From an uncultured Eubacteriales bacterium (GTDB lineage: Bacteria > Bacillota > Clostridia > Christensenellales > Aristaeellaceae), in assembly GCA_902774025.1 (NCBI GenBank), contig CACYGY010000023.1, forward strand, positions 1 to 38,993: DNA of 38,993 nucleotides. Direction: 5' to 3'. Position numbers and translations under genes: made by a program. Below, piece after piece: positions 1 through 8,375 of the stretch. The first letter of the stretch is position 1, and the number at the start of each line of letters is the position of its first letter. The notes below the pieces were generated by a model. It was not told the DNA's origin, did no database searches, and was given only the letters and a program-made list of their open reading frames with translations.

Positions 1-1088
1 CCACAGAAACACATCCCTGTCACTGGCCCAGAGCCGCGCAATGATTTCCTGATTCAGAGGCGTTTCCAGGATCGGTTTTCTGCCGCTCCAGGCCATGAGG
101 GCCTGGAAGAAACGCCGTGTCCCTTCATCCCTTTGAACATGATAGGCATAGCCCGGCATGGTCCCGATCAGCAGGGTCTGTCCTCTGCCGAAGACATTGC
201 GCACAATCGCCACGGATCCGTCCTCATAGTTTCCCACGCCCACCCCCGTGGTGGGCGTATAGCTCTGGCGGTACAGGGCGCCTGAGAGCATACCGGACTC
301 CGCAAAGACTTTCAGGTCCGAGATGCACCGTCGCCTCACGGCATCCGAACATCCCGTCAAGTCCCCTGGATGGCTGGTGGCCAAACACATGACCGTGCTG
401 GTTCAGGTATCCGAAACAGGCCTCGGAAATCAGGGTTCCTCCCCGCTCCACCCAGTCCGTCAGACGCTGAACCGTTTCGTCCCCGAGGGCAAAGGGATAC
501 GGGCAGTACAGCACATCATAGGCGTCGATCTGATCCGGTATGATGGGGTCCGCCTGAATCCCAGAATCCAGAAACGCCTCATAGGCACCCTGATAGCTCC
601 AGCTGAAAAACCCGGTGGAGCCGTAATACGCATAGCAGTACAGCTGCGCCTCATTGAGCATCAGCAGTCCCGGATCCCCCGGACGGGATTGGCCCGCCAC
701 AGGGGCCTGGCCGCCTCTGCGTTGCACCACAGGGCCAGTCTTCGGATTTCCTCCGAACGAACCGTAGGGCTGCCGTTCACATCGTACCAGCCGCAGGCAC
801 CCTGCAGAAACCCGTCCTGCAGCGGCCGCCAGCGGGGATTGATATAGCCCCTGGCACCGGATACCAGGGTCCGCATGGCATCCAGTCGGATATTCCCGGG
901 ATCATGCATCGCGTCCCGGATGTCCATGGGCCCTTCGCCCGGAAGGCGGTGATGCCAGTCCTGATCCCCCACCGCTTCCGCCCGCCACCACACCCTTCCC
1001 CGGGATGCCATGCGGGTCATGTCGCAGGCCATGGTCACGGGACATTCTCGTACCGGACAATCCGGTTCCGCGCCGTGATCACGCTCAT
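1..1088 (-). pseudogene. Decayed GH42-like beta-galactosidase (end of barrel plus trimerisation domain)
   Basis: The conceptual protein is recovered only by joining at least three frames, with shifts near positions 1035, 685 and 320, and it runs off the left edge of the window. The first part (GARGYINPRWRPLQDGFL, then YDVNGSPTVRSE) resembles the end of the GH42 catalytic barrel, where families show a GA-x-G-WxxRP stretch followed by dGSPT-R. The next part (DPGLLMLNEAQLYCYAY to TDWVERGGTLISEACFGYL) resembles the flavodoxin-like trimerisation domain. The last part (MLSGALYRQSYTPTTG onward) continues in a third frame to base 1. A GGGGAGGG ribosome site and ATG at 1088 open this remnant, but most of the barrel with the catalytic glutamates is missing. 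It follows the kinase and isomerase genes on the same strand, so it was probably the hydrolase of that sugar operon. Sequencing error is possible, but three shifts plus the missing barrel favour real decay. Confidence 0.7.
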
Positions 1089-1419
1089 ACGCCGTCCCTC
1101 CCCGTTCTCATTCATTGGATCGGATCCGCCCGGGCGGACCTGTCTTCGCCCCGGCGGGGCGGAAAAAAGGAAATCACAGGCACGGGAAGAAGGATCCAGC
1201 CGTGCCGGTGATTTCACACACCCTGAATTGCAAAGCAGACCATCGATGCAGAAAGACGACAGAAAGCAGACCTTCAGAGGGCTCATCTGTTTTCACGCGC
1301 CGCAAATCCCGGTCCGTCTTCTGCTTCCGGATCGGAGCGGGAACACGGCGAACCATCCGGGACAGCATGGAGGGAACCGTCCCCCCGGAAGGCCTGTTTC
1401 CCGGAACGCTGCGCCCCTG
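1089..1419. other. Gap between kinase gene and glycosidase remnant; no gene seen
   Basis: This 331-base stretch follows the kinase stop codon. I see no ORF with a ribosome site apart from the start of the glycosidase remnant. A short G+C-rich hairpin (CCGCCCGGGCGG, near 1125) lies in it without a clear T-tract. It may be the scar of the deletion that removed the glycosidase barrel. Confidence 0.4.
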
Positions 1420-2403
1420 TCAGCCGGAATGGGATTCAGCGCTGTCCACCGCGTGCATCAACCGGCTGATATCCTCCGGGGAAAGCATGTTCCTGGCGGC
1501 ATATCCCACAGCGCCTGCCAGCGGACCGAAGGCGGGCTGAACGGGAACGCAGCCCAGTGCCCGGATTTTTTCCGAAAAAGGCACGAGCACACATTCTCCG
1601 GCCTTGAACAGTCCCCCCGACCAGGATACGGAGACAGGACGGTCCCCGTCAAAATGCAGCCTGTTTTTCAGGGCGGACACCAGAAGAGAAAGCTGCTCCG
1701 CTGCCCGGACATAGATGTTTTTCGCCACCGGATCCCCCAGCTGATACAGAGCCAGCACATGCCGCTGGAAAGCCGCCACCCTGTCCGCGCTGCCGCCCTC
1801 TGTCAGATCCTCAAAGGCACCGCAGGCAAAGAGCGGATCCTTCACCTGAAACAGGTCCATGAAATAGTCAAAGAGAAGCGTCTTCTCCATCCTTCCGTCA
1901 GCCTGCCTGTAGAAGGCGTTGATGCCCTGCACACCCACCCAGTAGCAGGAACCCTCGTCCCCGTAAAACAGGGACCATCCGCCGGCCCGCTCCGCGCCGC
2001 CGTGGCCGTCCTCGCCGTAGGCGATGGAGCCGGTTCCGCTGACGACATGAATGCCGGTGGATGCCTGCAGGGCACCGCTCCATCCCACCACGGAATCGTT
2101 GGCCAGGATGCAGCGGACCCCGGGCAGGGCCGCGGCAACGGCAGATCCCATATCCTCCGAGGAGGTCACGGTCTCACCGTAACCGGTCAGGCCGAAGGCG
2201 GCGCAGGTGATCTGATCCGGCCTGAGACCGGCCCTGTCCAGTACGGTGTCAAGGTATCGCTTCATGTCCGCGGCATAGGTGTCCTGACCGCCTCTGAACA
2301 GGGTAATCGCCGGGAACTCCGTTTTCACCAGCACATGGCCCGCATCGTCCGACACCGCGAATGCGATCTTCGAAGACCCGCTGTCACATCCAAGAAAAAA
2401 CAT
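1420..2403 (-). CDS. BadF/BadG/BcrA/BcrD-type ATPase, N-acetylglucosamine kinase-like sugar kinase
   Basis: This 327-residue protein has the ASKHA fold signature of NAGK-like kinases. The N-terminal phosphate-1 loop is GCDSGSSKIAFAV, the central motif LANDSVVGW carries the likely catalytic Asp, the phosphate-2 loop is VSGTGSIAYG, and the adenosine motif SGGLFKAG lies near residue 275. Family members phosphorylate N-acetylglucosamine or related amino sugars in the cytosol, although some homologues act in benzoyl-CoA-type reductase activation; the sugar-gene context favours the kinase role. The ATG at 2403 is chosen because GAGGAG abuts the alternative ATG at 2412 but stands 9 bases from this one. 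The gene follows the SIS isomerase with a short gap and is probably co-transcribed with it. The exact substrate is unknown. Confidence 0.85.
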   Translation of the reverse strand: MFFLGCDSGSSKIAFAVSDDAGHVLVKTEFPAITLFRGGQDTYAADMKRYLDTVLDRAGLRPDQITCAAFGLTGYGETVTSSEDMGSAVAAALPGVRCILANDSVVGWSGALQASTGIHVVSGTGSIAYGEDGHGGAERAGGWSLFYGDEGSCYWVGVQGINAFYRQADGRMEKTLLFDYFMDLFQVKDPLFACGAFEDLTEGGSADRVAAFQRHVLALYQLGDPVAKNIYVRAAEQLSLLVSALKNRLHFDGDRPVSVSWSGGLFKAGECVLVPFSEKIRALGCVPVQPAFGPLAGAVGYAARNMLSPEDISRLMHAVDSAESHSG

Positions 2404-2424
2404 GCCTGTCATCTCCTCTGTCCG

Positions 2425-3498
2425 TCACATTTCCAGATGTCCCGCCAGGATGGCCGTAAAGGAATCATGATCCCTTTCATCCAGGTCAATCCCCATCCTC
2501 GGCGGCGCCCATGCGCTGACAGCCTGCGCCGGCAGCAGAAGTTCCAGAACGGCAAGCCGCCTGACCCCATAGGCCAGCGTCACGCTCAGTCCATCCGTCA
2601 CAGGCCTTCCCGGATTCAGTCCGACTCTGAAGGCGTGACCGCCCCTGGCTTCACAGGCGCCGCACAGGGCCTCGGGACGGGTCTGGTCCTCCCAGGGCAG
2701 GCGCAGGCACATCAGGGCCGGACGGGCGATAAAGGACGCGCAGGGTCCGTGAACCGCCTCTTCCAGTTCATAGAAGGCCACCGTGCGCCGGACGGTTTCC
2801 GTCAGCTTCAGGGCACCTTCCCCTGCGGCAGCCGCGGCGTCCCTCTGGCCCACCACCATCCAGGAGGTCTCCGATGCCAGGGTGTCCGCATGGGACACAG
2901 CCCAGTCACGGACGGCGTTCAGGTTCTGCGCCATGGCTTCCGCCTCGGAAAGCATGTCGCTTTTCAGGTTTTCCCAGGCGTTCGCCTCCCGGCTCAGCGC
3001 CGCGGCTATGAGCAGCAGACTGCAGACTGAGGAGATGACGCCCATGGTTTTGGGGCCAGCCTTTTCCTCCGGAATGTACAGGGGAATCACCTGATCCGCC
3101 TCTTTCGCCACGGGGGAGTCAGCGCCCTGTGTGACGGCAAGGATCCGCGCCGCGCGGGGTCTGAGTTCCTTCAGTGCCCTGAGGGTGTTGGTACTGGTTC
3201 CGCTCTGGGAAACGGCAATCACAAGGGACCGGGCATTGAAATCAGAAACGCGGTCCATCGCCTGCTCCGGCGTCATGCAGGTCACAGGCAGGCCCGAAAG
3301 GGCGCGGAATTCCTTTTCCGCAAGGCGTGCGCTGTGAAAGGAGCTGCCGATGCCCAGAAGCACCACGGACGCGGGGCGCTCCCCCGTCATCGCTTCCCTG
3401 ACCCGGCTGAAGACTTCATCCCCCTGTTCCGCCGTATTCCGCAGTGCATCTGCCTGCATTCCAAAATACATCTGCATAAGATTCTCATGGTGGTCCAT
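2425..3498 (-). CDS. SIS-domain sugar isomerase/deaminase (GlmS isomerase-domain or AgaS-like)
   Basis: The protein has 357 residues and two SIS domains, roughly residues 30-165 and 205-340. The first has the sugar-phosphate loop LLGIGSSFHSAR and the serine-rich AVSQSGTSTNTLRAL. Later, LEEAVHGP corresponds to the E-x-KHGP segment of the GlmS isomerase half. There is no glutaminase domain, so it is not a complete glucosamine-6-phosphate synthase; such stand-alone double-SIS proteins usually isomerise or deaminate amino-sugar phosphates or act on fructosamine phosphates. Start: AGGAGG followed at proper distance by ATG. It is the first gene of a minus-strand operon with the kinase, which could supply its phosphorylated substrate. 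The sugar is not identifiable from sequence. Confidence 0.85.
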   Translation of the reverse strand: MDHHENLMQMYFGMQADALRNTAEQGDEVFSRVREAMTGERPASVVLLGIGSSFHSARLAEKEFRALSGLPVTCMTPEQAMDRVSDFNARSLVIAVSQSGTSTNTLRALKELRPRAARILAVTQGADSPVAKEADQVIPLYIPEEKAGPKTMGVISSVCSLLLIAAALSREANAWENLKSDMLSEAEAMAQNLNAVRDWAVSHADTLASETSWMVVGQRDAAAAAGEGALKLTETVRRTVAFYELEEAVHGPCASFIARPALMCLRLPWEDQTRPEALCGACEARGGHAFRVGLNPGRPVTDGLSVTLAYGVRRLAVLELLLPAQAVSAWAPPRMGIDLDERDHDSFTAILAGHLEM

Positions 3499-3539
3499 AT
3501 GCCTGTTCCTCCTCCTGACGTAATTCGGTCTGTGACCTC

Positions 3540-3568
3540 ACTATCCCCGATAGCCGTCTCCCTGTCAA
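3540..3568 (-). promoter_or_regulatory. Sigma-A-like promoter of the isomerase-kinase operon
   Basis: Read on the minus strand, TTGACA (3563-3568) is followed after 17 bases by GATAGT (3540-3545), about 40 bases upstream of the isomerase start. The -35 box is perfect and the -10 box is moderate. Confidence 0.6.
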
Positions 3569-3697
3569 TGCCCTGATCCGAAAAAATACAGATTTTCCTT
3601 CCGTCATGATCCGTGGGATCATTCCCCGCAGCAGCGTGAAATGACATGCCGGAATCCCTGAAGATGTCCCGCCGCCGTATCCCTCCCGTCCCGTTCA

Positions 3698-3726
3698 TTG
3701 TCAGAGCTCTCCGCGTGTTGTATAAT
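3698..3726 (+). promoter_or_regulatory. Sigma-A-like promoter of the PHP-S41 genes
   Basis: TTGTCA (3698-3703), a 17-base spacer and a perfect TATAAT (3721-3726) lie just upstream of the ribosome site GAGGAGG. The short distance gives a very short 5' leader. The promoter is divergent from that of the isomerase operon. Confidence 0.8.
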
Positions 3727-3751
3727 CTGCGGCGTTTGAGGAGGAATGACC

Positions 3752-4639
3752 ATGAAGCTCTTCTCGGATTCCCTTCCCTTCCGCAGGGCCTGCCTTCACT
3801 GCCATACCACCTGTTCCGACGGACGTCTCGGCCCGAAGGAGGCAGCCGCCCTCTATCAGAAGGCCGGATATGACATTCTTGCCATTACGGATCACAGAAA
3901 GGTGACGCTGACGGAATCGGACGCGCTCCTGATCCTCCCGGGCATTGAGATCGACTACAGTCTGCCGGGACAGTGCGCCCATATTCTGGGACTGGGCATG
4001 GACACGGAAGGGATACGGGCCTGGAATCCCGACGGCACGCCGCAGGAAGGCATTGACCTGATCCGGGACACGGGAGGGGCGGCCATTCTGGCGCATCCCG
4101 CCTGGTCTCTGAACACCCCGCAGTTCATGCGTTCCCTCCGGAATCTGAGCGGTGTGGAGATCTGGAATTCCGTTTCCACCCTGCCCCTCAACGGCGACCG
4201 GGCGGACTCCTCCTCCCTGCTGGATGTCACCTGGGCCTCCGGGGGCCGGCTTCTGCCTGTTCTGGCCACGGATGACACGCACCGCTATGAAGCGGAGTTT
4301 GCCGTAGCCTCCACCATGATCCAGTGCCCGGACCTGTCCCGGACCTCCGTCCTGGACGCTCTGCTGCACGGCCGCTTCTATGCCACCACGGGGCCTGAAC
4401 TGGTTCAGGTGGAACTTGCGGAAAACCGCACAGTTCGTGTAACATGTTCGGAAGCCGCCCATGTGATCTTCTATTCCGACAGCCCATGGGCGGAGGGCAG
4501 GGTCGTCAGCGGTCCGCACCTGACCCATGCGGAATATGCACTGCAGCCAAACGATCATTTCCTGCGCGTTGAGGTCCGGGACACCTCAGGACGCAAAGCC
4601 TGGTCATCGCCCTTCCCTGTCGGGAAAAACCTTTTCTGA
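3752..4639 (+). CDS. PHP-domain metal-dependent phosphoesterase
   Basis: This 295-residue protein begins with the PHP signature LHCHTTCSDGRLGP (residues about 13-26), followed by ITDHRKV, an acidic LPGIEIDY, the ILAHPAW histidine and a C-terminal DDTH. These residues bind the di- or trinuclear metal centre of PHP phosphoesterases, which hydrolyse phosphomonoesters, oligonucleotides or 3',5'-bisphosphates. The C-terminal 80 residues (after RFYATTGPELVQVEL) form a beta-rich tail typical of CehA/McbA-like PHP proteins. Start: GAGGAGG stands 7 bases before the ATG at 3752; the ATG at 3746 is too close. It is probably transcribed together with the S41 peptidase 50 bases downstream. The substrate is unknown. 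Confidence 0.85.
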   Translation: MKLFSDSLPFRRACLHCHTTCSDGRLGPKEAAALYQKAGYDILAITDHRKVTLTESDALLILPGIEIDYSLPGQCAHILGLGMDTEGIRAWNPDGTPQEGIDLIRDTGGAAILAHPAWSLNTPQFMRSLRNLSGVEIWNSVSTLPLNGDRADSSSLLDVTWASGGRLLPVLATDDTHRYEAEFAVASTMIQCPDLSRTSVLDALLHGRFYATTGPELVQVELAENRTVRVTCSEAAHVIFYSDSPWAEGRVVSGPHLTHAEYALQPNDHFLRVEVRDTSGRKAWSSPFPVGKNLF

Positions 4640-4689
4640 CACCCTTCCCCTGCCCGCGGCCACTGCAAATGAACAGGAGGAAAAAACCC

Positions 4690-6438
4690 ATGACCCGCAA
4701 GTGCCTTTCAGTCCTGCTTTGTCTGGCAATGCTCTTCCAGGTCCTTTCCCTTTCCCTTGCCGAAGAATCGGTGAATGAACAGGGGAATGATCAGAACGAT
4801 CTTCACGGCCATACCTTTGAGGTCCTTACCGTTCCCACATACTTCGTCAGTACGGAGCTTACCTTTGATTTTCCCCTCTATTTCAGGGATCAGGTGATGG
4901 ACCTGCCCTATGTGGAGGTCCGGGATCTCTCCAGCCTGCTGGTCACCTTCGCCAAAGTGATGGGGAACAACTCCTACGGCATCGTTGCCGAAATGGACGG
5001 GTCCCTGGTTCTTCTGACCCGGGAAAACGGCTGCTCCATGCTCATCGATTTTGACAGGGATGTCATTTCCTTTGATGAATACGACGGCTTCACGCATCTC
5101 TCCATCGACACCTCGATCATTGACTCAGTCAATACAGGCAGTCTGGGAGAGGAGGATTCCGTGTTCCTGCGCGTCTCCGCCGGCAGCTATGACCGTCTCG
5201 GCTTTCAGCTGAACATGGACCTGAGCGCCTATGGGATTGAACTGTTCCGGGATGAGGAAAATGAACTGTACCTGCTTCCCCTTCACACCATGACCGATAT
5301 TCTCCTTCCCCTTTCCATGGGCAGTCTCAGCAGTTACTACAACGGAAAACAGCTCTTCATCGCAAACGGCAGCATTCTCAGTGAGGATGGCGAGTGGACG
5401 GAGATCGGGGAGCTCCTGTGGCAGTGCGACAAGGGAGAAAAGAGCCCGGAGCTTGCGGAATACAGTTACAGAGAGCTCTGCTTCCTGCTGGATCAGTTCT
5501 ACGGGCTGAAGGAAACGCACCAGATCACTTCTTTTGATGATCTGTTCACAAAGGAAGGCCTCAAGGGGCGGCTTCTCAGCACGGATCCTGTGGAATCCGA
5601 TGTCGCGCTGGACTTTTTCATTGAAAACAATCTGGATGACCTGCATTCCGGTTTCAGCCTTCCTTCCTATCTGTATGATGAACAGCAGGACCTCGCCATG
5701 GGCCTTGACTATCTGAACACGCAGGACATTGAGGCGTATTTCAGGGAGCAGAGGCAGTCCATTCTGGGAGACGTTCCCTTCTACCAGGAAGTCGGCAATA
5801 CAGCCTACATCACCTTTGACGGTTTCCACGCGGGCGAGGTGAACTACCGCACGGAGCTTGACAAGGCCCGGCCGGATGACACCATCGCCCAGCTCATCCG
5901 CGCCCATGAGCAACTCACCCGTGAGGACAGTCCCGTGACACGGGTGGTGCTGGACCTGAGCTGCAACGGAGGCGGTGATGTGGATGCGGCGGTCTTTGTG
6001 CTGGCCTGGATGCTGGGTGAAGCGCCCATCACCATTGCGAACACCCTGACCGGAGCTTCCTCCACGGTCCTGTACAGGGCGGACACGGACCTGAACGGCC
6101 TGTTTGATGAGCGGGATACCGTAACGGACAGGGAGCTGTTCTGCCTGATTTCCCCCGTCAGTTTCTCCTGCGGCAATGCGGTTCCCTGTATTCTGAAGGA
6201 TTATCCCAATGTGACACTTCTGGGACAGACTTCAGGCGGCGGAAGCTGTGTGGTCATGAAGGCGAGCACCGCCTATGGGAGCTCCTTTCAGCTTTCCTCC
6301 CCGCTGCGCATCTCCAGGCGCAAAAACGGTTCCCTGTATGACGTTGACCGGGGTGTGGAACCGGATGTCTACATCGCGAATGTCGCCAATTTCTATAACC
6401 GGGAAGCCCTGAATGAATATCTCGACCGTCTGTTCTGA
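4690..6438 (+). CDS. Secreted S41 family (C-terminal-processing-like) serine peptidase
   Basis: The protein has 582 residues with a signal peptide (MTRKCLSVLLCLAMLFQVLS, likely cleavage after SLA) and no lipobox cysteine. The N-terminal half is a copper-amine-oxidase-N-like or unclassified region, and the C-terminal half is an S41 peptidase domain. Motifs include VVLDLSCNGGGDVDAA, then SPVSFSCGNAVP with the likely nucleophile Ser493, then LLGQTSGGGSCVV. This SFSCGN form is common in clostridial S41 enzymes. No PDZ domain is evident. Start: AGGAGG at 4675-4680, 9 bases before ATG 4690; the in-frame ATG at 4669 lies before the ribosome site. It probably acts on proteins at or outside the membrane. 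It shares transcription with the PHP gene; no functional link is obvious. Confidence 0.85.
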   Translation: MTRKCLSVLLCLAMLFQVLSLSLAEESVNEQGNDQNDLHGHTFEVLTVPTYFVSTELTFDFPLYFRDQVMDLPYVEVRDLSSLLVTFAKVMGNNSYGIVAEMDGSLVLLTRENGCSMLIDFDRDVISFDEYDGFTHLSIDTSIIDSVNTGSLGEEDSVFLRVSAGSYDRLGFQLNMDLSAYGIELFRDEENELYLLPLHTMTDILLPLSMGSLSSYYNGKQLFIANGSILSEDGEWTEIGELLWQCDKGEKSPELAEYSYRELCFLLDQFYGLKETHQITSFDDLFTKEGLKGRLLSTDPVESDVALDFFIENNLDDLHSGFSLPSYLYDEQQDLAMGLDYLNTQDIEAYFREQRQSILGDVPFYQEVGNTAYITFDGFHAGEVNYRTELDKARPDDTIAQLIRAHEQLTREDSPVTRVVLDLSCNGGGDVDAAVFVLAWMLGEAPITIANTLTGASSTVLYRADTDLNGLFDERDTVTDRELFCLISPVSFSCGNAVPCILKDYPNVTLLGQTSGGGSCVVMKASTAYGSSFQLSSPLRISRRKNGSLYDVDRGVEPDVYIANVANFYNREALNEYLDRLF

Positions 6439-6443
6439 CGCAT

Positions 6444-6468
6444 AAACCCCGGCCTCCGGCCGGGGTTT
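6444..6468. terminator. Shared terminator hairpin between convergent genes
   Basis: A perfect 11-bp stem (AAACCCCGGCC, loop TCC, GGCCGGGGTTT) begins six bases after the S41 stop codon. The arms supply T-tracts in both directions, so it can serve the S41 gene and the convergent SpoIIE-type gene. Confidence 0.8.
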
Positions 6469-6569
6469 GCTGTCCCTGTGACAAGGATACCGGCCGTATC
6501 TCCGGGGCATGGCGGTCCTTTTCCGCCCCCGGATTCCCTCACCCGGTTCCTTTCGTACACCTGCATTGG

Positions 6570-8312
6570 TTAACCGTTCCGTGGGTGTGTACCCTGATGA
6601 TTCTTCCCGATTCCTCTGTATTCGATGCACATCATGGTCAGATCATCAAACTGCTCCGCGTCTCCGGCGAAGTGCTCCACCGCGCCGTTCACAGTCCGGA
6701 GGATCTCCTGGGGAGAGCCGTCCTTCGCGGAGTTCAGCGCCTCCACCGTGCGCTCCAGTCCGAAAAACGCATGATCCGCGCTGGTTGCCTCCGGCACGCC
6801 GTCGGTGTAGACAAACAGCTTTGATCCCACTTCCATCCGGATTTCATATTCGCTGAATTTCACATCCGGAAAACCGCCGATGACAAACCCATGCCTGTCC
6901 CGGATGACCTCAAAGCAGCCATCCGGCCTTTTCAGGACCGGATATTCATGGCCCGCGCTGGAAGCGGTCAGGATACCGGTTTTCAGATCCAGCACCGCAA
7001 ACCAGACCGTGACAAACATAGTCTCCTGATTGTTCCTGCAGATAAGCCGGTTCACTTTCTCCAGGACCTCATGAGGCGGCTTGCCGGAAGCGGCCTGGGT
7101 CTGGATCATGTTCTTGGCCATCATCATGAACATGGCAGCAGGAATCCCCTTGCCGGACACGTCCGCGATCACCAGGGCCAGACGGTCCTGATCCACAAAA
7201 AAGAAGTCATAGAAGTCACCGCCCACCTCCCTGGCAGGCTTCATGGTGGCAAAGATATCGATTTCCTGACGATCCGGGAAGGCCGGGAAGATACTGGGCA
7301 GCATATCCGCCTGAATGCGTCTGGCCAGATTCAGTTCGGTTCCGATGCGCTCTTTTTCAGCGCTCACCCTGGCCAGTCTGTCCTCATACAGGGTGATATC
7401 CTTCTCCATCGTCATCATGGAGGCCGCAAGGTTCTCAATCTCGTCCCCGGTCGTAATGTTCAGGGACGAGAAGCTTCCGTCCGTCCTTCCGTTCTCCTCC
7501 TTGCCCTTCACATACGTCCGCGCGGCCTTTGCAATGGCGTTGATGGGCCTGACCAGCATGCTTCCGGTGCGCCGCATCATGAACCACCCGAACAGGAGAA
7601 TCAGAACGGCCATGATGATGATGTACTGCAGAGAGAAACCGGTCAGTCTGGGCACCAGTCCGCTGAGCGTCGTATCCGCCAGGACGAAGCCGAACGTCTC
7701 CCCTGCACTGTTTTTCAGGGGCATGCCGGAGGTGCATATCCATCCGTACTTTTCCATCCGGCCGATATCGTAGAGCATGCCCTCACCGTTCCAGGACAGA
7801 AACTTCCCCGCCTCCGTGGCGCCGACCCGTTCCCAGTATCCCGGCAGGACCGCATCCCTCTCATCGGGGTCCGCGATATAGATCAGCGCTTCCGTATCCC
7901 GGTCATACATGGCCAGATAAAGACCATAGACATCGGAGGATTCAAGGAAATACCCCAGGATGGTGCGGATGCTTCTGTAATCATCCCGCTCCGTCAGATC
8001 GGTAAAGCGTTCCGCATATGCCTTCGTATTCACCTCTGCCCGCTCTTCCGCCGTCATGGACCGGTATCGTCCCATGACTTCCAGGGAAAGAGGTTCCGCG
8101 TCCTCCATCTCGCTGAGCACTCCGGAAGCGCCGCGGACCAGACTGAAGGAAGCGGCGATATACTGATTGGCCACCGCCACGGCATAAAGGCACAGAACCA
8201 CGGCCATCAGGATCAGGCCCAGAACCAGGGTGCCCAGCAGGACCATTCGTGAAACCTTTCGGGACAGGGAGACCTGTTTTCTCCCCGCCAGTTTGCTTTT
8301 TTGATTCATCAT
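6570..8312 (-). CDS. Membrane-anchored SpoIIE-family PP2C phosphatase with HAMP domain
   Basis: The protein has 580 residues. A first membrane helix lies at about residues 28-52, followed by an extracytoplasmic sensor of about 185 residues (Cache-like by layout), a second helix at about 238-260 (YIIIMAVLILLFGWFMM) and a HAMP region (VRPINAIAKAA...GDEIENLAASMM). A coiled-coil (LARVSAEKERIGTELNLARRI) leads to the PP2C domain. PP2C motifs are QADMLPS, REVGGDFYDFF, IADVSGKGIPAA and FDDLTMM, which carry metal-binding aspartates. Such phosphatases usually dephosphorylate an anti-anti-sigma factor in response to an extracellular signal. No anti-sigma or STAS gene is adjacent. It lies 63 bases after the radical SAM fusion gene on the same strand, so the two are probably one operon. 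Confidence 0.9.
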   Translation of the reverse strand: MMNQKSKLAGRKQVSLSRKVSRMVLLGTLVLGLILMAVVLCLYAVAVANQYIAASFSLVRGASGVLSEMEDAEPLSLEVMGRYRSMTAEERAEVNTKAYAERFTDLTERDDYRSIRTILGYFLESSDVYGLYLAMYDRDTEALIYIADPDERDAVLPGYWERVGATEAGKFLSWNGEGMLYDIGRMEKYGWICTSGMPLKNSAGETFGFVLADTTLSGLVPRLTGFSLQYIIIMAVLILLFGWFMMRRTGSMLVRPINAIAKAARTYVKGKEENGRTDGSFSSLNITTGDEIENLAASMMTMEKDITLYEDRLARVSAEKERIGTELNLARRIQADMLPSIFPAFPDRQEIDIFATMKPAREVGGDFYDFFFVDQDRLALVIADVSGKGIPAAMFMMMAKNMIQTQAASGKPPHEVLEKVNRLICRNNQETMFVTVWFAVLDLKTGILTASSAGHEYPVLKRPDGCFEVIRDRHGFVIGGFPDVKFSEYEIRMEVGSKLFVYTDGVPEATSADHAFFGLERTVEALNSAKDGSPQEILRTVNGAVEHFAGDAEQFDDLTMMCIEYRGIGKNHQGTHPRNG

Positions 8313-8375
8313 CGGTGTCCGGTCCTCAGCGGATGGATTGTTTCCTTTCTCTGTTTTCCATAAGGGGAAGGCTCC

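Noticed and set aside
904..3030. 708-codon open frame on the plus strand
   Set aside because: It is antisense to the kinase and isomerase genes, has no ribosome site, and its product is rich in Pro, Arg, Gly and His without domains.
6891..8252. 453-codon open frame on the plus strand
   Set aside because: Antisense to the SpoIIE-type phosphatase.
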